A stretch of DNA of 64,000 bases from Paenibacillus antibioticophila. GTDB lineage: Bacteria; Bacillota; Bacilli; Paenibacillales; Paenibacillaceae. This document shows positions 35,340 through 42,451 of this stretch, in pieces. Under the pieces are notes generated by a model. It made no database searches. It had not been told where the DNA came from and was given only the letters and a program-made list of their open reading frames with translations. The DNA lies in NCBI RefSeq assembly GCF_000455265.1, contig NZ_HG005139.1, forward strand, positions 1,930,376 through 1,994,375. The letters are read 5' to 3'. A program made the translations under genes and the position numbers. Every line of letters begins with the position of its first letter. Within the stretch, counting starts at the first letter, position 1.

Positions 35340-36865
35340 TACATTCTTCCTTTCCAGCGTTGTCTTAATCGGGCAAAGCTACCGAAACGCTTGACAGGCT
35401 CCCCTATCGTCGGGAATATCAGCTTGAGCAATTGGCATGCCGCTTCGATTGCCGTTGCTCCGGGTTGAAACGGATTATCTTCGGCCGGCAAGGCATATAC
35501 GGGGACAGGAGACTTCAGCCTGCGCATCCGCTTGACGGTTGTCTCTGACGCAAAGGGAATTACGCATATTAATCCCCGCCGCCCGGTCGCAGGACAAATC
35601 TCATAAAACTCTGCTTCCGCTCTGCGCCAGACCCCCGCCCCTTCGACCCAGATTGCGAGATCTGCACGGGCAAATTCCTCGAGATCCTCTTTGCTCCGGC
35701 TTGCCCCTTGATCGAATACAATACATGCTCTATCACTTGTTAGTAGTTCAAGCCGCTCTGCACGTGATGGTGAAGTTAGGTACTCAACTCCTTCCAGACT
35801 GAAAGCGCGTGCCGCTTCCGCTTGCTCATCAATCAGACCTTCTTCGATTGCTGCTGCGGCAAGCTTCCGAAAAGCTGAAGCCTTGCTGTCAGTTTCTATT
35901 ACAGCTGTCTCAAATCCCAGCTTGGCAAGAATATGAGCTAACAGAATCGAAGTATGCGTAGAGCCTGCTCCGGGAAAACCATTCATAATCGCAATCGTAA
36001 GCGGTCTATGCGCGCTTGCTGCAACACTGCCGCGATGCTCTCTTCCGCTTCCGGCGGATGGCTGCTGCGAACAGCTCTGCAGGATGCCTCTTAATGCAAA
36101 ATAAGTCTGATCTGCGGATTCGTATCTTTCTTCCTTCTCTTGCGCCAGCAGCCTGGACAGTACCGGATTCAATGAGGATAATCCTCGTCTCCCCAAAAGC
36201 TGCTCCGCCTTTTCGCACCAGAAGCTATACTGGCCCTCCGTCGCCAAATAAAGCAACACGGCTCCAAGCGAATACAGATCACTCCTTCCATCACTCTGGC
36301 TTCCGCCATACTGCTCCGGTGCGGCAAAGCCGACAGTGCCAAGCTTTACCGTATCCTCATCACGATGGAAGCTGTACCTTCGCGAAATGCCGAAATCGAT
36401 GAAGCGAATGTCGCCGCTTGCGTCAACCATTAGATTTGACGGCTTTAAATCCCGATGGATTATAGGCGGATCAAGTCCATGCAAATAAGATAATCCTTCA
36501 CAGATTTGCATTCCGATGACAGCAAGGCGCTCCACCGTCAGACGCTGCTTCAGATCGCTTGCATATTGGTCAAGATGTCTGCCGTCTACGTAATCCATGA
36601 CTAAGTAATCGCAACCCGTCAGCGGATCAGTCACAAAATCAATAATGGTCGGCAACCGATGATGATTCAATGCGGTTAAAAGATGCGCCTCCTCTTCAGC
36701 ATCAACTCCCGCTGTTTCTCCGGCGGCAGTGACCTTGACGGCCCACCGCTTTCCGGACAGCTTCAGATCGGCGGCAAGATACACCTTGCTGATGCCGCCT
36801 TCTCCCAGCAGCTTCAATAAGCGATAGCGTCCCGCCAATACATCGCCGCAATCCGGACCACTCAT
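35339..36865 (-). CDS. Ser/Thr protein kinase fused to a MinD/CpaE-like domain
   Basis: 508 residues, first gene of the Tad-like operon. Residues 10-265 are a Hanks-type kinase: glycine loop LGEGGISKVY (20-29), Lys44, HRDLKPSN (137-144), DFG (157-159), APEQY (182-186). No PASTA or membrane segment follows. After a linker, about 288-480 is a MinD/CpaE-like domain: TIAIMNGFPGAGSTHTSILL, FETAVIETD, CIVFDQGAS. In it the Walker lysine is replaced (GAGST), so ATP hydrolysis there is doubtful. The fusion would tie phosphorylation to assembly or localisation of the pilus-like machine. AGGAGGTG stands 8 nt before the ATG. Both domains are clear; the function is inferred. Confidence 0.9.
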   Translation of the reverse strand: MSGPDCGDVLAGRYRLLKLLGEGGISKVYLAADLKLSGKRWAVKVTAAGETAGVDAEEEAHLLTALNHHRLPTIIDFVTDPLTGCDYLVMDYVDGRHLDQYASDLKQRLTVERLAVIGMQICEGLSYLHGLDPPIIHRDLKPSNLMVDASGDIRFIDFGISRRYSFHRDEDTVKLGTVGFAAPEQYGGSQSDGRSDLYSLGAVLLYLATEGQYSFWCEKAEQLLGRRGLSSLNPVLSRLLAQEKEERYESADQTYFALRGILQSCSQQPSAGSGREHRGSVAASAHRPLTIAIMNGFPGAGSTHTSILLAHILAKLGFETAVIETDSKASAFRKLAAAAIEEGLIDEQAEAARAFSLEGVEYLTSPSRAERLELLTSDRACIVFDQGASRSKEDLEEFARADLAIWVEGAGVWRRAEAEFYEICPATGRRGLICVIPFASETTVKRMRRLKSPVPVYALPAEDNPFQPGATAIEAACQLLKLIFPTIGEPVKRFGSFARLRQRWKGRM

Positions 36866-36889
36866 CTTTCTTCACCTCCTTGGGAACGC

Positions 36890-36948
36890 AAAAAAGGAAA
36901 GTCTCCTGCCTTATCCGCAATCAGCGGACGGACAAAGGATACTTTCCC
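36890..36948 (-). terminator. Attenuator-like terminator in the leader of the Tad-like operon
   Basis: On the minus strand GGAAAGTATCC pairs with GGAGACTTTCC, with inner TGTC/GGCA and GTCCGC/GCGGAT pairs, followed by TTTTTT. It stands about 30 nt before the kinase ATG and downstream of the promoter at 36976-37005, so it would end transcripts starting there. It also serves as terminator of the methyltransferase gene. I could not match it to a known riboswitch. Confidence 0.7.
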
Positions 36949-36975
36949 ATGCGTCATTTGTATAATTTTGGAACC

Positions 36976-37005
36976 AGTATAGACCATACCGGCTATCTTT
37001 GTAAA
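36976..37005 (-). promoter_or_regulatory. Sigma-A-type promoter of the Tad-like operon
   Basis: TTTACA (37005-37000), an 18-bp spacer and TATACT (36981-36976) on the minus strand. It lies 111 bp upstream of the kinase start and 31 bp after the methyltransferase stop. Confidence 0.65.
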
Positions 37006-37036
37006 GCAATATTTTGCCCTATTTTAATTAATCGCA

Positions 37037-38092
37037 TTAATATTTCACCATATATAGTGTAATTTCATCACGGTTGTGGAAGAGCTGCTTGGCCCGTTGA
37101 ATCTGGAGTCTGGCATCCTGGAAGGTCGTCATGACCTCCTGAATCAATGCCATTGGTTTCTTGGTCAGCAGCTTTACTGTGATAACTGCACTCCCCCCTG
37201 GAACCAAGCAATACAACAGCTCAGTTACCAGCTTAGCAGTCAGCTTCGGACTCCAGCTCATATCGCAGACAAGCAGGTCGAACTGATTATCCTTGAATTG
37301 CACTCTCCCGGCATTCTTCTGAATATAAGTCAGTCTAGGAGAAGCGAGCACGGAGGGATGCAGTTTCGCTGGATCCACCGCAGTAACATCAAGACCTCTT
37401 TCCAGCAAAAAGGAGGTCCAGCCTCCTGGTGCAGCTCCGATATCCAGAGCTTGATGGAAGGAGGAAAAGTCTATTCCGAACACCTTCTCCGCTTCCAGCA
37501 GCTTGAACTTGGCCCGGGAGATTTGGCCCTCTTCCTTTTGAAACCGGACAGCGCCGCCATTCCAGTCCGATATATTATGTTCAGGCTTAGCAATTCCCAT
37601 ATACACGGCATCAACAGCTGCGAACACCGAGATAATCCAGTCCGCATCGCGAACTACAAACTCGGCATTCAATTCATCCAGGCCGCCCTGGATCGCATCC
37701 TTTAGCTCTGCCGCTGATGAACTCCATGCGGATTGCTCGCTTTTTCTTGTCTGAATGGCAATCCGGCTTTGCTGCAGCCTATCATCCTTTTTCAGGAGTC
37801 CCTGTAATTCAGATATCCAAGCAGGATGAACAGCATCCTCTCTTTCGGCCCCGGACTCTCCTTGGCCAGCGACTTCCCAAGCCTGATCAACGACGAACAT
37901 ATGCCGCAGGAAAATTGGAGGCTGGCTTACCAGTTGCTCTACTACATTCTCCGCCGGCTCTTCCAGCGCAGCCACAAATACTTCTCCCGGCACCAAAAAA
38001 CGGCTCTTTACAGCACCGAACCGGCGACGCAGCTCTTCCTGTGCATATGGAGCAAACCCGTGATTTGCCGAGCATATTAATCTGGTTGTCAA
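37037..38092 (-). CDS. RlmM/FtsJ-like SAM-dependent RNA methyltransferase
   Basis: 351 residues. The C-terminal Rossmann domain has the FtsJ-type SAM motif FHQALDIGAAPGGWTSFLLE and a VCDMSWSP segment; Lys residues follow in VITVKLLTKKP. This layout resembles RlmM, which 2'-O-methylates C2498 of 23S rRNA, but the target here is not proved. I choose TTG 38092 as start: AGGGGG lies 8 nt upstream and the protein starts MTTRLICSANHGF. A longer frame to 38269 would lie inside the preceding gene. The stop of the receiver-like gene is 1 bp upstream. Confidence 0.82.
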   Translation of the reverse strand: MTTRLICSANHGFAPYAQEELRRRFGAVKSRFLVPGEVFVAALEEPAENVVEQLVSQPPIFLRHMFVVDQAWEVAGQGESGAEREDAVHPAWISELQGLLKKDDRLQQSRIAIQTRKSEQSAWSSSAAELKDAIQGGLDELNAEFVVRDADWIISVFAAVDAVYMGIAKPEHNISDWNGGAVRFQKEEGQISRAKFKLLEAEKVFGIDFSSFHQALDIGAAPGGWTSFLLERGLDVTAVDPAKLHPSVLASPRLTYIQKNAGRVQFKDNQFDLLVCDMSWSPKLTAKLVTELLYCLVPGGSAVITVKLLTKKPMALIQEVMTTFQDARLQIQRAKQLFHNRDEITLYMVKY

Positions 38093-38093
38093 C

Positions 38094-38438
38094 CTAGTAT
38101 CCCCCTGCTTTACGTTCAATTTCATCCAGGAGATCAAACGGAATCGGGCCGGTATGCAGAATGACATGGTCCGGCTTATTCTGATGCAATATGTCATACA
38201 TGCTTCTTCTTCCGTACATGCTGGAGGAATGCAGGTAAATTTCACGGGCATACAGCCCCTCCATTGCAATAGCGGTAGCTACATCATTCCCCGTCTTCTC
38301 ATTTGGTCCCATATCAAAATCAAGCGACAAAATGTCTACCTCTGCTTGCCTGAGCAGCTCCAGACATTCATCGACCGATCTTGCCAAGGTGAATCCTTCG
38401 GGACATCGTCGAAAGTCATCCATATATACATGAATCAC
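38094..38438 (-). CDS. Receiver-like protein (cyclic-phosphate processing receiver domain family)
   Basis: 114 residues from GTG 38438, with AAAGGAAG 7 nt upstream. It reads MIHVYMDDFRRCPEGF and then ECLELLRQAEVDILSLDFDMGP: the DD pair, the Asp in LDFD, and HSSS (the Ser/Thr position) are consistent with a CheY-like receiver fold. There is no output domain. Such stand-alone receivers are annotated in Bacillota as a cyclic-phosphate-processing receiver; no ligand can be seen here. It is tightly packed between the nfo-like gene and the methyltransferase. Confidence 0.7.
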   Translation of the reverse strand: MIHVYMDDFRRCPEGFTLARSVDECLELLRQAEVDILSLDFDMGPNEKTGNDVATAIAMEGLYAREIYLHSSSMYGRRSMYDILHQNKPDHVILHTGPIPFDLLDEIERKAGGY

Positions 38439-38459
38439 ATTAATTCTTCCTTTCCGCAA

Positions 38460-39362
38460 TTATTCCGGTTGTTCTGCCTCTATCCATTCAAAAACACGAT
38501 TAATATCTTCCAAGTAGGTACCGTCTTCTCCCGATTCGCTCTCCATAATCATCGGCTTCGTCCGGATTACAGGATGGCTTAACAGACTGCGAAAGCCTGC
38601 CTTGCCAATGAATCCCTGACCGACTCTGGCGTGTCGATCCTTCCTGGACAAGACCGGGTACCTAGAGTCATTCAAATGAATGACTTCGAGCGCAGCCAGG
38701 TAACCGAGTTGCTCCGCTCTTGGTATAAAGTCAGCATCATTCTCGCCGCGCCACATTCCGGATGCAAACGCATGGCACGAATCCAGGCAAAAACCAATGC
38801 TGTCCGGCGATTGGCACAGGTCTCGAATCTGCACCATTTCTTCCAGTGTCATGCCCATCATGCCATGGTCGCCAGCCTGATTCTCAATCAGAAGCTTGGC
38901 AGTACCTCTCCAGCCGGATAGCACTTCATTTATACATTGTATAATATTTTGATATCCTTGTAAGGGGTTTCTTTTCTTATATGTGCCAAAATGAACAACA
39001 ATTCCCACCGAGCCGCAGCTCTCCGCAATCTCAAGATCATTTCTGAGCGACGACACGACTGCTGCGTATTGCCCTCCATCCTCTTCTTGCCCGATAGCCA
39101 GATTTGACGGATAGGGTGTGTGGGCGACCGACACGATTCCATGCTTTAAGCTGATTTCCTTGCAACGGAATGCATCTCTCTTATCATAATCTTTCACTGC
39201 CAAACTGCGAGGGTTCTTCGGAAAATACTGAAACGCCCCGGCACAATGCAGTCTCGCTTCTTCTGCTGCCTTCCCGTATCCTCCCCTGATACTGAGATGG
39301 CCGCCGATCTTAATTTTATCGGTCATCCTGACAGCCAGGGCTGTAGAATACTTTGCGTCCAT
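38460..39362 (-). CDS. Nfo-like AP endonuclease family protein (endonuclease IV)
   Basis: 300 residues with the xylose isomerase-like TIM barrel of endonuclease IV: KIGGHLSIRGG, VAHTPYPSNLA, VVHFGTYKK, LLIENQAGD, GFCLDSCHAFASG, EVIHLNDSRYPVLSRKDRHARVGQGFIG, MIMESE. The metal-binding His, Glu and Asp residues of the family appear in order. It would cut at abasic sites, matching MutM, whose gene it overlaps. ATG 39362 has AAGGAAG 6 nt upstream inside mutM; ATG 39326 (MTDKIKIGGH) is the alternative. mutM and this gene overlap by about 47 bp, so they are probably translated together. Confidence 0.88.
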   Translation of the reverse strand: MDAKYSTALAVRMTDKIKIGGHLSIRGGYGKAAEEARLHCAGAFQYFPKNPRSLAVKDYDKRDAFRCKEISLKHGIVSVAHTPYPSNLAIGQEEDGGQYAAVVSSLRNDLEIAESCGSVGIVVHFGTYKKRNPLQGYQNIIQCINEVLSGWRGTAKLLIENQAGDHGMMGMTLEEMVQIRDLCQSPDSIGFCLDSCHAFASGMWRGENDADFIPRAEQLGYLAALEVIHLNDSRYPVLSRKDRHARVGQGFIGKAGFRSLLSHPVIRTKPMIMESESGEDGTYLEDINRVFEWIEAEQPE

Positions 39363-40134
39363 TCATTTCTTCCTTCACAATGCTGTCACCGCACCTTGGA
39401 CAAGGCTCTCCCTCGCGGTCATAGACCTTCAAGCGGTCATTTGCGCCGCCGGTCACGGTATCCCCTTGTGTTAACGGCAGCTCCATATAACCTCCAGCCT
39501 CGGTCATTTCAGACAAAGTCTCCCGCATTGCTTCATACAGCCGCTCAAGATCATCCTCCCCGAGACTCTGCACCTTCACAGTAGGTCTCAAACCGGCCGC
39601 AAATGCAATCTCATCGGCATAACAGTTGCCAATGCCTGAGATCACATCTTGATTGACCAGCACCGTCTTCAGGCTGCCCCGGCGCTTTTGCAGCAGTTTC
39701 TTGAACAGCTCCAGGTTCATTTTCCGTCCAAATGGCTCCGGACCCAGATGGGACAAGGTTTCGTCCGCCTCACGAGCGCTCAATTCATGTAAATATCCTA
39801 GCCGCAGCCCGATGAAATAGAGAACCAGCTCAGGACCGAATTCGATTTCGATCTGGGTATTGCGGTTAGGCCGGTCGTCTTTGGCACCTAAATAGATTAA
39901 GCCTCCCAGCATAAGATGAAGCAAGAGACGACGCCCGTTATCCAGATGAAACAACAGATGCTTGGCCCGCCGTTCCACGAAAATAATCTTTCTTCCAACT
40001 ACCCGTTCTTTAAACAGGTCTGCGGTTATATTCAACGATTTTTCCCTGTTAATCTGCACATCCGTAATTTCTTTGTCCAAGAGGTGCTTGGACAGCTCAA
40101 TTCGGTAATGCTCCATTTCCGGTAATTCCGGCAT
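39316..40134 (-). CDS. mutM: Formamidopyrimidine-DNA glycosylase family (Fpg/Nei), odd zinc finger
   Basis: 272 residues. The start must be ATG 40134, since Pro2 is the nucleophile and the protein then begins MPELPEMEHYR; AAGGA stands 8 nt upstream. Glu3 is present in PELPE, and a catalytic Lys lies in RRAKHLLFHL. The helix-two-turn-helix reads LVNQDVISGIGNCYADEI. The C-terminal zinc finger is CPRCGDSI ... VFYSPGCQ: the third Cys of the usual four is Ser. MutM removes 8-oxoguanine. Whether this copy keeps zinc binding is uncertain, and Fpg and Nei cannot be separated securely. The downstream gene overlaps the end. Confidence 0.9.
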   Translation of the reverse strand: MPELPEMEHYRIELSKHLLDKEITDVQINREKSLNITADLFKERVVGRKIIFVERRAKHLLFHLDNGRRLLLHLMLGGLIYLGAKDDRPNRNTQIEIEFGPELVLYFIGLRLGYLHELSAREADETLSHLGPEPFGRKMNLELFKKLLQKRRGSLKTVLVNQDVISGIGNCYADEIAFAAGLRPTVKVQSLGEDDLERLYEAMRETLSEMTEAGGYMELPLTQGDTVTGGANDRLKVYDREGEPCPRCGDSIVKEEMNGRKVFYSPGCQDDR

Positions 40135-40184
40135 CCTCATCGTCCTTTCAACTATTTAAGTCGAACTACTGAATTTTACATTTT

Positions 40185-40320
40185 GGGGCAACGTGTGAAG
40201 TGTTCTTACGATCGCTGTTGCTCGCGGATTTCTCTGATTGAACTAAGCCATCACAAGGTAGAAATCCACTCACAAAGGCGAACGCTTACGCTTCTTCAGC
40301 ACACTTCACACTTAAGCCCT
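40185..40320 (+). repeat. Dispersed hairpin repeat, family A, copy 3
   Basis: TGGGGCAACGTGTGAAGTGT ... AGCACACTTCACACTTAAGCC, near-identical to 2395-2533 in both arms and in CGATCGCTGTTG. It lies in the gap upstream of mutM. The loop (AACTAAGCCATCACAAGGTA) is the most divergent part. Confidence 0.85.
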
Positions 40321-40392
40321 TTCTACGTGGCTCTTATAGCTCAACTTATATAGCGTTGCATTTACATCTACATTGAACCAAATGATTTTAAG

Positions 40393-40416
40393 TTGGGGCA
40401 ACGTGTGAAGTGTTCT
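40393..40416 (+). repeat. Family A fragment (left arm only)
   Basis: TTGGGGCAACGTGTGAAGTG plus TTCT repeats the left arm of copy 3 about 210 bp further on. It ends 7 bp before the stop codon of the HAD gene, so the copy was cut or truncated by that gene's end. Confidence 0.75.
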
Positions 40417-40422
40417 CAATTC

Positions 40423-41229
40423 TTAGAATGCACCAGTGATGCTCTGACGCAATTCATGCAAATCACGGTAAATCAGATCCGGCTGTACTCCCGCATCAGC
40501 AATAAAGCTCTGGAGATTCGCGTCGGTTGTAAGTCCGGTAAGTACAAGTATGGTTCCGCATCCGGCTTGCACGCCTGCAGATATGTCGGTCAGCATATTA
40601 TCGCCGACAACCGCAACCTCTGCCGGGCTGAATCCCAAACGATCGATCGCATGCTTCATCAGAATCCCCGAGGGCTTGCCGATGACAACCGGCTTGCAGC
40701 CGGCAGCTGCTTGAATCGCGGCTGACAGGGTTCCTGCCCCCGGCATCAGCCCGCCATTCGCAGGGAGCAAGAGATCCGGGTTGGTTAACACATACTTGGC
40801 TCCATTTCTGATCCAGCCTGCCGCATTTGCAAGCTTGTTATATGTAAAAGAAAGATCGATCCCTTGCACTACCACTTCAGGATCATCCTCCACAAGCCTC
40901 AATCCGGCATCCGCCAGCGCGCTGGACAATCCCTGTTCGCCGATATAAGCGACCCGGCATCCAGGCTGTTCCTCCGCTATATATTCAGCTGCCGCCACAG
41001 CCGAGGTGCATACGTGATCCGCCTTGGCAGGAATCCCCATGGAGGATAACCGCTCGGCAACCTCTTCCGGCGTCTTTGAAGAGTTGTTCGTTACAAAGAG
41101 ATACGGGATCGAAGCCTGCTGAAGTCCCGCTATCAAAATATCTGCTCCATCAATCATACGATTTCCATGATATAAAGTTCCATCAAGATCAATCAGATAA
41201 GCTTTCCATCGCATCATGGCCATGTTCAT
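40423..41229 (-). CDS. HAD-IIA phosphatase (NagD-like)
   Basis: 268 residues. HAD motifs: I = YLIDLDGTLYHG, II = FVTNNSSKTPEE, III = KPSGILMKHA, IV = VAVVGDNMLTDISAG. The capping domain lies between II and III. This family includes NagD and YutF, phosphatases of nucleotides, phosphosugars or phosphoglycolate; the substrate cannot be told here. GAGGG stands 7 nt before the ATG. Monocistronic, with a family A repeat fragment abutting its 3' end and no clear terminator. Confidence 0.9.
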   Translation of the reverse strand: MNMAMMRWKAYLIDLDGTLYHGNRMIDGADILIAGLQQASIPYLFVTNNSSKTPEEVAERLSSMGIPAKADHVCTSAVAAAEYIAEEQPGCRVAYIGEQGLSSALADAGLRLVEDDPEVVVQGIDLSFTYNKLANAAGWIRNGAKYVLTNPDLLLPANGGLMPGAGTLSAAIQAAAGCKPVVIGKPSGILMKHAIDRLGFSPAEVAVVGDNMLTDISAGVQAGCGTILVLTGLTTDANLQSFIADAGVQPDLIYRDLHELRQSITGAF

Positions 41230-41439
41230 TTATTCGCCCTCTGTTCTCTATTGTACCTATAAATACAAAGAGCAGGCAAATTCCTCCAATTGCTTATTTC
41301 CAAAAACTATTTTATTTCCAAAACAATTTAAATCAGCCTAGATTTTGTCGAATGCGCTCAAGAACAGTCCAAATGGCAAATTTAGAGCCTGCCAACCTTG
41401 GTAGGAACTGTCATTTCCTGCGCTTTCCCGGAAAATATT

Positions 41440-42369
41440 TTATTCTCCTCGAAGGACCGGGTACAGCTCATGCTCCTGAGCCAGATAGGAGTCCGGAAAA
41501 ACTTCTCTTGCCTCAGAAAGCAGTTGTTGCAGTTGATGCTCATATTTGTAACGCGAGCTAAAGTGGGTAAGATACAAGCTTTTACATTCACTTTGCTTGG
41601 CAACCTCGGCGGCTTGACGCGCCGTACTGTGATGATAAGTATAAGCTGTCTCAGCCAGATCATGCATGAAGGTCGCTTCATGCACTAATACATCCGCTCT
41701 ATCTGCAAGCGGTTGCTCGGCCGGACAAGGGCGCGTATCTCCGAGGATGGTCACGATTCTTCCACGCTTCGGTTCTCCTAGCACATCCTCAGGACGCAGA
41801 ATGGTCCCGTCCGCTGTCTGTATACTCTCCCCTCGCTTCAATTGACCATAGAGAGGCCCCGGTGAGATGCCATGCTTGGCCAGAAGCTCCTGGTTCAGCT
41901 TGCCGGGCTGGCTCTTCTCCACGATTCGGTAGCCGTAGCTGTCAATCCGATGATCCAGCTTGGCAGACTCCACCCGGAACGAGGCATCCTCAAATAAGCT
42001 GCCCCCTTCATGCTCTACGATCTCCAGTTTGTAATTAATTCTGGATTCGCTGAGCTCGAGCACAGTATTCACAAACCGTTTGACCCCTGGAGGTCCAAAC
42101 AGTACGAGCGGCGTATCTCCCCCCTGATAGGCCCTGCTGGACAATAATCCGGGCAGGCCAAACAGATGGTCACCGTGCAAATGAGTGATAAAGATAAATT
42201 CAAGCTTGCTCAGCTTTAACGGTGACCGCAAAATCTGATGCTGTGTCGCCTCGCCGCAGTCGAATAGCCAGAAGCTTCTCCGCTTATCAAACAATCTTAA
42301 CGCTAGCGAAGTTACATTTCTCTCCAAAGAAGGCACTCCGGCATTGGTTCCCATAAAGTACAGATCCAT
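41440..42369 (-). CDS. rnz: Ribonuclease Z
   Basis: The zinc-dependent endonuclease that removes the 3' trailer of pre-tRNAs. About 309 residues, the bacterial short form. The metallo-beta-lactamase motif is THLHGDHLFGLPG (HxHxDH), with further metal ligands in LGDTRPC and LTHFSSRY. The exosite arm precedes SPGPLYGQLKRGE. The start is ATG 42369 with GGAGG 5-7 nt upstream. It stands alone between the HAD gene and metH. Confidence 0.94.
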   Translation of the reverse strand: MDLYFMGTNAGVPSLERNVTSLALRLFDKRRSFWLFDCGEATQHQILRSPLKLSKLEFIFITHLHGDHLFGLPGLLSSRAYQGGDTPLVLFGPPGVKRFVNTVLELSESRINYKLEIVEHEGGSLFEDASFRVESAKLDHRIDSYGYRIVEKSQPGKLNQELLAKHGISPGPLYGQLKRGESIQTADGTILRPEDVLGEPKRGRIVTILGDTRPCPAEQPLADRADVLVHEATFMHDLAETAYTYHHSTARQAAEVAKQSECKSLYLTHFSSRYKYEHQLQQLLSEAREVFPDSYLAQEHELYPVLRGE

Positions 42370-42410
42370 AATTCGCCTCCATCTCATTCCCGGGAATCAC
42401 CCGCATTGTC

Positions 42411-42436
42411 AAAACCCTCCGAGATCTCGGAGGGTT
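42411..42436 (-). terminator. Terminator of metH
   Basis: A perfect 24-bp palindrome (AACCCTCCGAGA / TCTCGGAGGGTT) is followed on the minus strand by TTTTGACA. It lies 16 bp past the metH stop. Confidence 0.85.
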
Positions 42437-42451
42437 CCTGGAACGGGGATT

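Noticed and set aside
36890..36948. Known riboswitch in the Tad-like leader (c-di-GMP, preQ1)
   Set aside because: The conserved cores of those classes are absent; only a terminator hairpin is evident.
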